Part shown: positions 15,887 to 24,415 of the stretch, piece by piece
How the letters are laid out: every line of letters starts with the position of its first letter
Numbering within the stretch: the first letter of the stretch is position 1
Origin: Pontibacter sp. FD36
GTDB taxonomy: Bacteria > Bacteroidota > Bacteroidia > Cytophagales > Hymenobacteraceae
Length of the DNA: 64,000 nucleotides
NCBI RefSeq assembly: GCF_015686655.1
Contig: NZ_JADPMP010000014.1
Location: forward strand, 62,001 to 126,000
Direction of reading: 5' to 3'
The notes under the pieces: model-generated
Databases searched by the model: none
Told to the model about the DNA's origin: nothing
The model's input: the letters and a program-made list of their open reading frames with translations, nothing else
Program-made: the position numbers and the translations under genes

Positions 15887-17029
15887 CTAGGCCAGCTCCT
15901 TTTTATACATTTTGGCAAGCGTTTCAGCAACATAATCGATCTCAGCTTCTGTGTTGTACTTGCTGAACGAGAAGCGAACTGAACCTCTAGCCGGATCTAC
16001 TCCCAAAGCACGAAGCACATGCGAACCGGCATTGGCACCGCTACTGCAGGCACTGCCACCAGAGGCAGAAATCTTGGCAATGTCCAGGCTGAACAATAGC
16101 ATTTCGTTGATGTCAGAGGCAGGCAGACTCACGTTTAGTACGGTATACAAGCTCTTATCCGCAAACTCCGACATGCCGTTAAAGCTCACATCCTCCATCT
16201 GCTCCCGCAGTTTGTAGATCATACGGTCCTTCAACCCCTGTATATGCTTCTGGTGCTCGTCCATATCATGGTAGGCAATTTCCAGCGCCTTGGCCAGACC
16301 AATGATACCATACACGTTCTCGGTACCTCCGCGCATGTTTCGCTCCTGGGCACCACCCTGAATCAATGGCTGAATCTTAGTGCTGGCATCACAGTACAGG
16401 AAGCCCACACCCTTTGGTCCATGAAATTTGTGCGCTGAACCTATCAGAAAGTTGGCACCAATCTGCTGCACATCGTGCTTGTAGTGGCCCATGGTCTGCA
16501 CAGTATCGGAATGAAAAATAGCGTCATACTTTCTGCAGATCACTCCGATCTTTTCAATATCGTTCAAAGTACCAATCTCGTTATTGGCATGCATGATCGA
16601 AACGATCGTGCGTGGCTGATTAGCCAACAGCTCCTCCAGGTGCTCCAGGTCTAGGTTGCCGCGTTCGTCGTGGCGCAGGTAACTCAACTGAACCTCTTCG
16701 TTTTTTTCCAGCATCTCCATGGTATGCAGCACGGCATGATGCTCCAGCTTCGTTGTGATGGCATGCTTTATACCTAGCGAACGACAGGAACAGACGATGG
16801 CAGCGTTATCAGCCTCTGTACCGCCGGAGGTGAAGAATACCTCTGCAGGCGACGTGTTTAACAGCGTAGCTACCGTGCGACGGGCTTTTTCGATAGCAGA
16901 CCTCACCTCTCGTCCATGTGAATGGATGGAAGAAGGGTTGCCAAAGTGCTCGAGCATAAAAGGTGCCATGGCATCAAAAACCTCTTTGTCCAGAGGGGTG
17001 GTAGCTGCATTATCTAAATAAACACGCAT
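15887..17029 (-). CDS. Cysteine desulfurase (NifS/IscS family)
   Basis: A 380-residue PLP enzyme that takes sulfur from cysteine as a persulfide for Fe-S clusters, thio-tRNA or other acceptors. It begins MRVYLDNAATTPLD. The PLP lysine is in IGSAHKFHGPKG (about residue 205), RGGTENVYGI follows, and the persulfide cysteine is in GSACSSG near residue 325. The loop and the CSSG sequence fit the group I IscS/NifS type. No iscU or other cluster-assembly gene is adjacent, so its partner is not shown. It could also release selenium for the SelD/MnmH pair elsewhere in this window, but that is only a possibility. Confidence 0.92.
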   Translation of the reverse strand: MRVYLDNAATTPLDKEVFDAMAPFMLEHFGNPSSIHSHGREVRSAIEKARRTVATLLNTSPAEVFFTSGGTEADNAAIVCSCRSLGIKHAITTKLEHHAVLHTMEMLEKNEEVQLSYLRHDERGNLDLEHLEELLANQPRTIVSIMHANNEIGTLNDIEKIGVICRKYDAIFHSDTVQTMGHYKHDVQQIGANFLIGSAHKFHGPKGVGFLYCDASTKIQPLIQGGAQERNMRGGTENVYGIIGLAKALEIAYHDMDEHQKHIQGLKDRMIYKLREQMEDVSFNGMSEFADKSLYTVLNVSLPASDINEMLLFSLDIAKISASGGSACSSGANAGSHVLRALGVDPARGSVRFSFSKYNTEAEIDYVAETLAKMYKKELA

Positions 17030-17070
17030 GATATTTTGTATTGGATTCTCTTAAACGAACTACTAAAGTA

Positions 17071-17122
17071 TAAAAAAAAGTTGCGCCAATGGAGAAAAAG
17101 CTTGATTTCTCCTTTGGCGCAA
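17071..17122 (-). terminator. Terminator after glmM
   Basis: GTTGCGCCAA with GGAGAAA pairs with TTTCTCC and TTGGCGCAAC (one mismatch) around an 8-base loop. On the minus strand it is followed by eight T. It ends glmM about 43 bases past its stop. Confidence 0.88.
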
Positions 17123-17164
17123 CCTCTGATTGCTAGTTAATTAATATGCTACAGCAACAACACA

Positions 17165-18556
17165 TTACGCTTTTGTCGAAATGATTTCTTTGATGTCAGC
17201 AATGATCTTGTTGGCCAGGTGCTCGGCTGTGGCGTTGCTCTCCGATTCAGCATAGATGCGTATGATAGGCTCTGTATTAGACTTGCGCAGGTGCACCCAC
17301 TCCTTATCAAACTCAATCTTCACACCGTCGATGGTGTTAATCGGCTGCTTGGCATAGCGCTCCTGCATTTGGATTAGCACTTGGTCTACATCCACTTCAG
17401 GAGTCAACTCTATTTTATTTTTAGAAATGTAGTAGTTCGGGTAGCTGGCACGCAGGCGAGTCATGCTCATACCTGATTTAGCCAGGTGCGTCAGGAACAA
17501 AGCTATACCTACCAAGGCATCACGACCATAGTGCAGTTCAGGATAGATAATGCCACCATTGCCCTCACCTCCGATGATCGCATTTTCGGCTTTCATCATG
17601 TTCACCACATTTACCTCACCCACAGCAGCGGCAAAGTAATTGCCGCCAGCCTTCTCCGTCACGTCACGCAATGCTCTTGTTGAGGAGAGGTTAGAAACCG
17701 TGTTGCCCACCTGATTCTTCAGCACATAATCAGCTACGGCTACTAATGTATACTCTTCACCGAACATACTGCCATCTTCATTGATCAGGGCCAGGCGATC
17801 CACATCCGGGTCCACTACTATACCTAAGTCAAACTTGCCTTTTTCGATCACGCGGGAAATCTCGCGCAGGTTCTCTGGCAACGGCTCCGGGTTGTGCGGG
17901 AAATTGCCGTCCGGCTCGCAAAACAGCTTCTCCACCTTATTTACTCCCAAAGCTTCCAGCAGCATCGGTATCGCTATACCTCCGGAAGAGTTCACACAGT
18001 CGATAGCAACGCTGAAGTCTTTTTCTTTGATAGCATTTACATCTACAAGCGGCAGTGCCAGAATGGAGTCGATGTGCTTTTGCAAGGCTTCGTCATCACG
18101 CTGGTATTTACCCAAGTCGTTTACCTGCGCAAATTCAAAGGCCTCCTTGTCTGCCAGTTCCAGCACCAACTTACCTTCTGCATCAGAGATGAACTCACCC
18201 TTCTGGTTAAGAAGCTTGAGCGCATTCCACTGTTTTGGGTTGTGGCTCGCAGTCAGAATGATGCCACCACCAGCTTTATATTCAGGCACGGCCATCTCCA
18301 CAGTAGGCGTCGTTGACAGCCCCAGATCGACCACATTTATACCTAAGCCCTGCAGGGTCGCGCAAACCAGTTTGTTCACCATGTCACCTGAAAGGCGCGC
18401 ATCGCGTCCTACAATGATGGTATTGTTGCCAGTAGTCTGCAACACCCAGGTACCGAAAGCGGCGGCAAACTTCACCACATCCACTGGGGTTAGCGCTTCA
18501 CCGGCCTGCCCTCCAATCGTACCTCTGATTCCTGAAATTGATTTTATTAAAGCCAC
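17165..18556 (-). CDS. glmM: Phosphoglucosamine mutase (GlmM-type phosphohexomutase)
   Basis: A 463-residue alpha-D-phosphohexomutase. The phosphoserine loop is TASHNPKQWNALK with Ser104, the metal loop is VDPDVDRLALI, the sugar-binding loop is GGEGNGGI, and the C-terminal phosphate-binding loop is RKSNTEPIIRIY. GlmM converts glucosamine 6-phosphate to glucosamine 1-phosphate for UDP-GlcNAc synthesis. Bacteroidota homologues of this length are usually called GlmM, though phosphomannomutase activity cannot be excluded. Translation starts at a GTG (18554-18556), with a -7 box 23 bases upstream. It is a single-gene transcript ended by the hairpin at 17071-17122. Confidence 0.92.
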   Translation of the reverse strand: MALIKSISGIRGTIGGQAGEALTPVDVVKFAAAFGTWVLQTTGNNTIIVGRDARLSGDMVNKLVCATLQGLGINVVDLGLSTTPTVEMAVPEYKAGGGIILTASHNPKQWNALKLLNQKGEFISDAEGKLVLELADKEAFEFAQVNDLGKYQRDDEALQKHIDSILALPLVDVNAIKEKDFSVAIDCVNSSGGIAIPMLLEALGVNKVEKLFCEPDGNFPHNPEPLPENLREISRVIEKGKFDLGIVVDPDVDRLALINEDGSMFGEEYTLVAVADYVLKNQVGNTVSNLSSTRALRDVTEKAGGNYFAAAVGEVNVVNMMKAENAIIGGEGNGGIIYPELHYGRDALVGIALFLTHLAKSGMSMTRLRASYPNYYISKNKIELTPEVDVDQVLIQMQERYAKQPINTIDGVKIEFDKEWVHLRKSNTEPIIRIYAESESNATAEHLANKIIADIKEIISTKA

Positions 18557-18579
18557 TACGAGAATATTTTTTTCAGCTG

Positions 18580-18587
18580 CAAAAGTA
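18580..18587 (-). promoter_or_regulatory. -7 box for glmM
   Basis: The minus strand reads TACTTTTG (consensus TAnnTTTG), 23 bases upstream of the glmM GTG start. This supports that start. Confidence 0.5.
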
Positions 18588-18747
18588 ATAATTTAGTTTT
18601 AGGTTTGAACATTATCTGCTGCGGTATCCGTTAGCCCGAACATCACAGAACTGTAACTCAGGCAGAATGCTTACCGGCAAATAGTCATCATCGTCCTATT
18701 TACTACATAGCAGAACGCCTATATAACTACCTCTGGCAGTTATTTAT

Positions 18748-18755
18748 TATATTTG
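18748..18755 (+). promoter_or_regulatory. -7 box directly before mazG (probable leaderless transcript)
   Basis: TATATTTG matches TAnnTTTG but ends only five bases before the mazG ATG. With the usual spacing transcription would begin at or within about two bases of the start codon. Confidence 0.5.
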
Positions 18756-18760
18756 CCTTT

Positions 18761-19570
18761 ATGAATAATCAACGTTTTGAAGATACTCCACGTGGTCGAC
18801 AGCTTCAGGCTTTTGACCGGCTGCTGGATGTGATGGATGATCTGCGTGAAAAATGCCCCTGGGACAGGAAGCAGACCATAGAAAGCCTGCGCCACCTGAC
18901 TATTGAGGAAACCTATGAACTATCCGACGCCATTATCCGGCAGGATATGCAGGAAATAAAAAAAGAGATTGGGGACATCATGCTCCATATGGTGTTTTAT
19001 GCCAAAATAGCCTCTGAACAAAAAGCCTTCGACATAGCGGATGTGCTGAACTCACTCTGTGAGAAGCTTATCTTCAGACATCCACACATCTACGGGGATG
19101 CGACAGCCAGTACGGAAGAAGAAGTAAAGCAGAACTGGGAGCGCCTGAAACTGAAAGAAGGCAACAAATCGGTATTGGGTGGCGTACCAGCCTCATTACC
19201 AGCGCTTGTAAAAGCTATGCGCATACAGGAGAAGGCCCGTGGAGCAGGTTTCGATTGGGATGACAAGTCAGAGGTATGGAAAAAGGTACAGGAGGAATTG
19301 AATGAATTTGAATCTGAATTTAATACAGCAGACCTTCAGTCCATTGACCACCTAAAAGCAACCAGTGAATTTGGAGATCTGCTTTTTTCACTCATTAACT
19401 TTGCCCGTTTTATTGACATTAACCCAGAAGAAGCACTGGAAAAAACCAATCTGAAATTCATAGATCGGTTTCAGTATATGGAAGAGGAAGCCTCTAAAGA
19501 TGGCAAACGACTACAGGATTTGTCCTTAAATGAAATGGACATTTACTGGAATCAGGCAAAAAAAAGATAG
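18761..19570 (+). CDS. mazG: Nucleoside triphosphate pyrophosphohydrolase MazG
   Basis: A 269-residue protein with two MazG domains. The first has CPWDRKQTIESLRHLTIEET and the metal-binding acidic set EETYELSDAI and EIGDIMLHMVFY. The second has EFGDLLFSLINFARFI. MazG hydrolyses (d)NTPs to NMP and pyrophosphate, cleaning the nucleotide pool and affecting the stringent response. Length matches E. coli MazG. The ATG at 18761 fits the family N-terminus (FEDTPRGRQLQAFDRLLDVM), yet a promoter box ends five bases before it. The gene stands alone, followed by a 560-base AT-rich gap. Confidence 0.94.
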   Translation: MNNQRFEDTPRGRQLQAFDRLLDVMDDLREKCPWDRKQTIESLRHLTIEETYELSDAIIRQDMQEIKKEIGDIMLHMVFYAKIASEQKAFDIADVLNSLCEKLIFRHPHIYGDATASTEEEVKQNWERLKLKEGNKSVLGGVPASLPALVKAMRIQEKARGAGFDWDDKSEVWKKVQEELNEFESEFNTADLQSIDHLKATSEFGDLLFSLINFARFIDINPEEALEKTNLKFIDRFQYMEEEASKDGKRLQDLSLNEMDIYWNQAKKR

Positions 19571-20132
19571 GCATGCATACAGTTTAGTCAAACATGCATT
19601 ATATTTATGCTTCTATTTGTTCTCAGGCACAACCCAAGCAAACTTAGTTTTACTTAATTTTATTACAACCAAATAGTTTAAACGCTTTGCTCTTCTCTGA
19701 ATAACGCACACCTGTTTTATTACTATTACAGTAATCTCACTTATTGCTTGCACTAAAGTCACGTTACAATTCAGGTTTATCACCACACATTATGGCGAAT
19801 AAACCTCTGTTTAACAGCCAATAAGGGATACAGCAGGGTGAAAGGGACAGGCTGTATGAAGTTTAAACTTTGGATAAGAATTTAAAATAAAATATATTTG
19901 TAAAGCCGCAATATTCGCCTTAAGCTAAAGCAGTGAAAAATTTATTTTAGACAGACTTTACAGTATTAAGTCGGGATTTTTCAAAATTTAAAGCTTGAAA
20001 TCGTTTGAAAATTGCGGAAAAAGCAGAAATTGCAAAACCAATAAAGAACTAAATCCAAAACAATTACATTCTTATATTACACAATCGATTTAATTACAAC
20101 ACAAACAGCTAAACTTTAAACTTTTAAACAAA
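19571..20132 (+). other. 560-base AT-rich gap with promoter and long leader of the exbB operon
   Basis: I see no coding frame with a plausible start, tRNA or repeat here. The first 300 bases hold nothing I can name. A well-spaced promoter lies at 19869-19900, leaving a leader of about 230 bases before the exbB ATG at 20133. This leader is very A-rich and contains repeated TTTAAAnnTT-like words, ending TTTAAACTTTTAAACAAAATG, with no Shine-Dalgarno sequence. A leader this long may be regulatory. Confidence 0.6.
19869..19900 (+). promoter_or_regulatory. Full Bacteroidota promoter (TTTG-N20-TATATTTG) for the exbB cluster
   Basis: A -33 TTTG (19869-19872) is followed after 20 bases by TATATTTG (19893-19900). 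This is the best promoter match in the window in both sequence and spacing. Transcription would begin near 19904. Confidence 0.7.
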
Positions 20133-21008
20133 ATGGAAAAAAAGACTGCAGTAGTGAGCAAAGATGCTAATGTAGAACAAAAGAGCGGTACAACTTCCTC
20201 TCTATTTGCCACTATCGTAATTCCGGTTGCATTTATTGCATGTGTACTTATCTATATGTTCGTATTCGGTAATCCTGCCAACTTTGAAGGCGGTGACAAT
20301 GCGAACCATCCACTTCCGGACAACTACCTGGGTATTGTTTATAAAGGTGGTTGGGTAGTACCTATCCTTTTGACGCTTAACCTACTGGTTTTCATCTTTG
20401 CTATCGAGCGTTCACTTACAATCAGCAAAGCAAAAGGAACTAAGAACGTTGCCGGTTTCGTACGTACAATCTCTCAGAAACTGAACCAGCGTGACATCAA
20501 CGGTGCTATCGCTGCCTGCGACGCACAAAAAGGTTCTGTTGGTAACGTAGTAAAAGCTGGTCTGCTTAAGTACAAAGAAATGCAGAACGAGCCAGAACTG
20601 CTTAAAGCTGAAAAAGTAGCCGCTATTCAGAAAGAAATTGAAGAGTCTACTTCACTGGAACTTCCAATGCTGGAGAAAAACTTGGTGATTATCTCTACTA
20701 TCGCTTCGGTTTCTACACTTACAGGTTTGATCGGTACGGTACTAGGTATGGTGAAGGCGTTCTCGGCTCTTGCAACAGCAGGTTCTCCAGACGCAGTAGC
20801 TCTTGCAAACGGTATCTCTGAGGCCCTTATCAACACGGCTCTTGGTGTAACTGGATCTGCTATCGCGATCATTGCTTATAACTTCTTTACTAGCAAGATT
20901 GACGAATTAACTTACAGCATTGACGAAGCTGGTTTCAGCATCATCTCTACGTTCGCTTCGCAGCACGAAACTGCAGCTAACACTGTAAGACCTCATTCAA
21001 CTATCTAA
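20133..21008 (+). CDS. MotA/TolQ/ExbB proton channel family protein
   Basis: A 291-residue inner-membrane protein. Membrane segments are visible near residues 25-45 (TIVIPVAFIACVLIYMFVF), 73-90 (WVVPILLTLNLLVFIFAI), about 185-210 and about 225-250. The last two carry the family core with LTGLIGTVLGMVKAFSALA and ALINTALGVTGSAIAIIAYN. With ExbD it forms the proton-driven stator that powers TonB or Tol-type energy transfer to the outer membrane. The extra N-terminal segment and the NHPLPDNYLG stretch are typical of Bacteroidota versions. It starts a cluster with two ExbD genes 18 and 16 bases apart and TonB. Confidence 0.93.
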   Translation: MEKKTAVVSKDANVEQKSGTTSSLFATIVIPVAFIACVLIYMFVFGNPANFEGGDNANHPLPDNYLGIVYKGGWVVPILLTLNLLVFIFAIERSLTISKAKGTKNVAGFVRTISQKLNQRDINGAIAACDAQKGSVGNVVKAGLLKYKEMQNEPELLKAEKVAAIQKEIEESTSLELPMLEKNLVIISTIASVSTLTGLIGTVLGMVKAFSALATAGSPDAVALANGISEALINTALGVTGSAIAIIAYNFFTSKIDELTYSIDEAGFSIISTFASQHETAANTVRPHSTI

Positions 21009-21026
21009 TCGCTATAACCCAATAAA

Positions 21027-21632
21027 ATGCCTAAAGTAAAAGTAAAAAGAACCAAACCGTCGTTGGATATGACGCCGATGGTGGACTTGGCCTTCTTGCT
21101 GGTTACTTTCTTTATGTTGACAACAAAGTTTGCTCCTGAAGAGGCAGTGGTTGTAGATACACCATCCTCTGTATCGGAGATTAAACTTCCTGACACCAAC
21201 ATCATCACCATCACGGTAGACAAAGAGGACAGAGTGTTCTTTGGTGTTGATGGGCAGGGAACTAAAGAAGCGTTGCTTGACAAGATGGGCACCAAGTACG
21301 GCGTAAGCTTTACAGAAGAAGAGCGTAAGACCTTCTCTCTGCTGACCAACTTCGGTGTACCGGTGAACCAACTTAAGTCGTATCTGGCTATGGAGCCTGC
21401 TGATCGCAAAAATGTGAATCAGCCAGGTATACCAGTTGACTCTGCCAGAAACGAATTGGGTGACTGGGTACACCAGACGCGCCTGACAAACCCTAAAGTT
21501 GTTATCGCAATTAAAGGGGATGTGGATGTAAGTTATCCTACTGTAAAAAGAGTAATGGATACACTGCAGGACCGTAAGATCAACAGGTTCAACCTGATCA
21601 CGGACATGGAAAATAGACCTACTAACCTCTAA
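21027..21632 (+). CDS. ExbD/TolR family biopolymer transport protein, first copy
   Basis: A 201-residue ExbD-type protein with a short cytosolic N-terminus, one membrane helix and a periplasmic domain. KPSLDMTPMVDLAFLLVTFF holds the helix, with the essential membrane Asp in MVDLAF, the proton-carrying residue of the stator. The periplasmic part is longer than in E. coli ExbD (about 140 residues) and contains a segment around residues 90-140 with no obvious match in the second copy. The two ExbD proteins could form a mixed dimer inside the ExbB pentamer. Same-strand genes on both sides are 15-20 bases away. Confidence 0.92.
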   Translation: MPKVKVKRTKPSLDMTPMVDLAFLLVTFFMLTTKFAPEEAVVVDTPSSVSEIKLPDTNIITITVDKEDRVFFGVDGQGTKEALLDKMGTKYGVSFTEEERKTFSLLTNFGVPVNQLKSYLAMEPADRKNVNQPGIPVDSARNELGDWVHQTRLTNPKVVIAIKGDVDVSYPTVKRVMDTLQDRKINRFNLITDMENRPTNL

Positions 21633-21648
21633 TAAAAGGAGCTAAAAA

Positions 21649-22176
21649 ATGGCAGAAATACAAGAAAAAGCCGACTCCGGTAAAGGTGGTAAGAAAAGGG
21701 CCAAAAAAATGTCTGTCCATCTGGACATGACACCCATGGTAGACCTTGCATTCCTTCTGTTGACATTCTTCATGCTTACTACTACCTTCAGCAAGCCACA
21801 GACCATGGAAATTAACATGCCTGTGAAGCCAGATACTGAAGACGAGCAGATTGCTCTGAAAGCAAGTAATGCCATGACGATTGTTCTGGGTGAAAATGAC
21901 AGAGTTTACTACTACTTTGGTCTAGGTGATCCTGCCGAAAATCCGGAAGTTCAAACAACTGACTACTCTGCTAACGGTATCAGAAAAGTATTGATTTCGC
22001 CTCAAGTGCGCGGAAACGAGAAAATGACGGTACTCGTTAAACCAATGGAGGGGTCACGCTACAAGAACGTTGTAGACATTTTAGATGAATTGAAAATCAC
22101 TGACACCAACCGCTTTGCTATTGTTGAAATGAACGACAATGACAAGCAGTTGATTCAGGACATAACTGGACAGTAA
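21649..22176 (+). CDS. ExbD/TolR family biopolymer transport protein, second copy
   Basis: A 175-residue paralogue of the preceding protein. A basic N-terminus (GKGGKKRAKKMS) precedes SVHLDMTPMVDLAFLLLTFF, again with the membrane Asp. The periplasmic domain is different and shorter than in the first copy. Paired ExbD genes are common in Bacteroidota ExbB-TonB clusters. It lies three bases upstream of the tonB start, so translation is probably coupled. Confidence 0.92.
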   Translation: MAEIQEKADSGKGGKKRAKKMSVHLDMTPMVDLAFLLLTFFMLTTTFSKPQTMEINMPVKPDTEDEQIALKASNAMTIVLGENDRVYYYFGLGDPAENPEVQTTDYSANGIRKVLISPQVRGNEKMTVLVKPMEGSRYKNVVDILDELKITDTNRFAIVEMNDNDKQLIQDITGQ

Positions 22177-22179
22177 CAC

Positions 22180-23004
22180 ATGGAAACTAGTAAGTTAGAA
22201 AAAGCATCGCTTGATGACATCGTCTTTGCCGGACGAAACAGAGCGTATGGCGCCTACCTACTACGTCGACTGTACAATAAGCATGTTACTACCGCAGCCA
22301 TTATGGCTATCTCAATCTTTGCGCTTCTGATCAGTATTCCACTGATTGCTAAGTTATTCGAAGAAGAGGAAGTCGTGGTACCAGTAGAGCGTATTGTTAC
22401 AGAGGTAGAGTTAGCACCACCACCACCAATCGATGAAGCGACGCCGCCGCCGCCGCCGCCGCCACCAGATCTTCCACCACCGCCGCCACCAGTGCGTGCT
22501 CAGGTGAAGTTTACGCCTCCAGTAGTGAAGCGTGACGCCGAAGTAGTGGAAGAAGAGCAGGTGCCAGATCAGAAGGAACTGGAAGACATCGATATCGGTA
22601 CTAAAAACGTTGAAGGTGTTAAAGGTGCTCCACTTGATTTGGGAGACATCGATGGTACCAGCGATGTTGTTGCTGAAGTAGTAGAAGAAAAGCCATATAC
22701 TTACGTGGAGCAGATGCCTGAATTCCCAGGTGGTGAAGGCGAAATGATGAGATATCTTGGCAAGAACATCCGCTACCCAGCTGCTGCACAGCGTGCCGGA
22801 GTAGAAGGCTTGGTAGTACTTTCGTTCGTAGTAAGCCGCACAGGCGAAATCTCAGAAATTGAGGTTGTGAAGAGCCTGGGTTCTGGTACTGACGAAGAAG
22901 CTGTACGTGTTGTGAAAACAATGCCGAAATGGTCTCCAGGTAAGCAGAACGGACGATCAGTACCTGTTCGCTACACATTGCCAGTACGATTTGCTATCAA
23001 GTAA
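22180..23004 (+). CDS. tonB: Energy transducer TonB
   Basis: A 274-residue TonB. The N-terminus has a motif shared with the second TonB in this cluster (DDIVFAGRNRAYGAYLLRRLY), one membrane helix at about residues 38-58, then a proline-rich spacer (residues about 82-108) made partly by a CCG repeat near 22441-22462. The C-terminal TonB domain contains FPGGEGEMMRYLGKNIRYP, a beta-core VEGLVVLSFVVSRTGEI and VRYTLPVRF at the end. It transmits the proton-motive force from ExbBD to outer-membrane receptors such as the SusC and TonB-dependent receptors found later in this window. A strong terminator follows. Confidence 0.94.
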   Translation: METSKLEKASLDDIVFAGRNRAYGAYLLRRLYNKHVTTAAIMAISIFALLISIPLIAKLFEEEEVVVPVERIVTEVELAPPPPIDEATPPPPPPPPDLPPPPPPVRAQVKFTPPVVKRDAEVVEEEQVPDQKELEDIDIGTKNVEGVKGAPLDLGDIDGTSDVVAEVVEEKPYTYVEQMPEFPGGEGEMMRYLGKNIRYPAAAQRAGVEGLVVLSFVVSRTGEISEIEVVKSLGSGTDEEAVRVVKTMPKWSPGKQNGRSVPVRYTLPVRFAIK

Positions 23005-23020
23005 ATCTGATTCCATAACA

Positions 23021-23055
23021 ATAAAAAAGGCCCTCCCAGGAGGGCCTTTTTTATT
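23021..23055 (+). terminator. Terminator after tonB
   Basis: AAAAAAGGCCCTCC and GGAGGGCCTTTTTT form a perfect stem around CA. It ends the exbB-exbD-exbD-tonB transcript 17 bases past the stop. Confidence 0.92.
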
Positions 23056-23204
23056 GTGCACTAGTTTACAATCAAAGAACCAGGCAGTAACTTAAAGAAT
23101 GTATTCTATGAAAAAATAAAAAGACGGCTTGTGGAAAAATAGCTAATGGTGCATCTAATAAGAAAATGCAGGTAATACTGCTTCACTTCTAAAACTTATG
23201 CGCC

Positions 23205-24047
23205 ATGAAAGAGAACTATTTATTCGACATGACCTTTAATAATGTAGTGTTTGCGGCACGAAATAAAGCTTATGGAGCTTATGTACTCAGAAAGGATTAT
23301 AGCAAGCACATTTTAACAGCGGCATTATTAGCAACAAGCATCTTTACTACTGGACTTGGCTGGCCACTTATAATCGGTAAACAAGAAATAACACAGACAG
23401 CGAAGCAAGATTCTGAAAAGGATAAAAGGGTAATTATAATAGATCAACCGTTATTACCTCCACCGCCAAAAGAGAAACCAGAACCAGTACAGCAAGCAGT
23501 AGCGCCTGTACAGGAAAAACAAATCAAGACCGTGAGAAACCCTACCCCTACTGTTGTACCAGACTCGCACCCTGGTCCGGATGAAATTCCTCCTACACAA
23601 CAACAGATGGAAGGAGCCATTATCGGAACACAAAGTACTGATGGAGAACTATTGAGTAGCATAGACCTGGAAGGTATAGAAACAGACGGTAACGCTGGCA
23701 CAACAGGTACTGCTGGTGGAGAAGGAAATAACGTATTTGACTTTGCCGAGGAGATGCCTGCATTTGAGGGAGGAGAAGCAGCCCTAATGCGCTACATAGG
23801 CAAAAAAATACGTTACCCTCGCCAGGCAATCACAGAGCAAATAGAAGGCATAGTTATTGTAAGCTTTGTAGTAAACCGAAACGGTAAAGTGACCGACGCT
23901 ACAGTATTGAAAGAATTGGGTTTCGGAACCGATGAAGAGGCACTGCGAGTTATTGAAAGCTTACCTGATTGGACACCAGGCAAACAAAATGGAAAACCTG
24001 TCGCGGTACGTTATACTTTACCAATACGATTCAACTTGCAACGATAA
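23205..24047 (+). CDS. Second TonB-family protein
   Basis: A 280-residue paralogue of the preceding TonB. The N-terminus keeps the same motif (NNVVFAARNKAYGAYVLRKDY) before one membrane helix. The spacer (residues about 80-150) is proline- and threonine-rich but has no long polyproline run. The C-terminal domain has FEGGEAALMRYIGKKIRYP and ends VRYTLPIRFNLQR. It is flanked by its own terminators on both sides, so it is transcribed apart from the first TonB, and the third position of its codons looks more AT-rich than in tonB. It could serve a different set of receptors through the same ExbBD motor. Confidence 0.9.
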   Translation: MKENYLFDMTFNNVVFAARNKAYGAYVLRKDYSKHILTAALLATSIFTTGLGWPLIIGKQEITQTAKQDSEKDKRVIIIDQPLLPPPPKEKPEPVQQAVAPVQEKQIKTVRNPTPTVVPDSHPGPDEIPPTQQQMEGAIIGTQSTDGELLSSIDLEGIETDGNAGTTGTAGGEGNNVFDFAEEMPAFEGGEAALMRYIGKKIRYPRQAITEQIEGIVIVSFVVNRNGKVTDATVLKELGFGTDEEALRVIESLPDWTPGKQNGKPVAVRYTLPIRFNLQR

Positions 24048-24063
24048 ATGATAATATAAAGTA

Positions 24064-24111
24064 TAAAGCAGAAGCTAATCTATACATAGCATGGCTTCTG
24101 CTTTAGTTTTT
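24064..24111 (+). terminator. Terminator after the second TonB gene
   Basis: TAAAGCAGAAGC and GCTTCTGCTTTA pair perfectly around an 18-base loop and are followed by a T-run. It lies 17 bases past the stop at 24047. Confidence 0.8.
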
Positions 24112-24159
24112 AAAGTATAAACCTTAAATTTAGGCCTACATATATAGGCAAACCTGAAC

Positions 24160-24414
24160 ATGCTACGACCAAGGCGAGAAGACGAAAAACCGTCTGTTAC
24201 ATTTTTCAACAAATTTGCACGCTATTTTGGCATGCTCATGACATTGGTATATGTAGCGCTGGGACTATTTATCATCTTCATGGATGAGGAGCAGTATAAC
24301 CTGGACATGTCACAAACGGCACGTACCATCTTTGGTGGCACCCTTATACTGTATGGCCTCATACGACTTGTGAGAGCATATCAGGTTAATTCCAAATCAA
24401 GGAGAGACAGATAA
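24160..24414 (+). CDS. Small two-helix membrane protein, unknown function
   Basis: An 84-residue protein with two predicted membrane helices (about residues 24-41, FGMLMTLVYVALGLFIIF, and 55-72, TIFGGTLILYGLIRLVRA) and basic ends (MLRPRRED and SKSRRDR). I do not recognise a named family. Its stop is one base from the ATG of the PstS-like lipoprotein gene, so the two are almost certainly translated from one message. The position between the TonB genes and the PstS-like and TPR genes suggests a role in the same inner-membrane complex, but this is inference from neighbours only. Confidence 0.75.
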   Translation: MLRPRREDEKPSVTFFNKFARYFGMLMTLVYVALGLFIIFMDEEQYNLDMSQTARTIFGGTLILYGLIRLVRAYQVNSKSRRDR

Positions 24415-24415
24415 G

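Noticed and set aside
22435-22500. CCG/CCA trinucleotide repeat
   Set aside because: It encodes the proline spacer of TonB. A repeat of this kind is normal for such spacers and needs no separate explanation, though length variation is possible.
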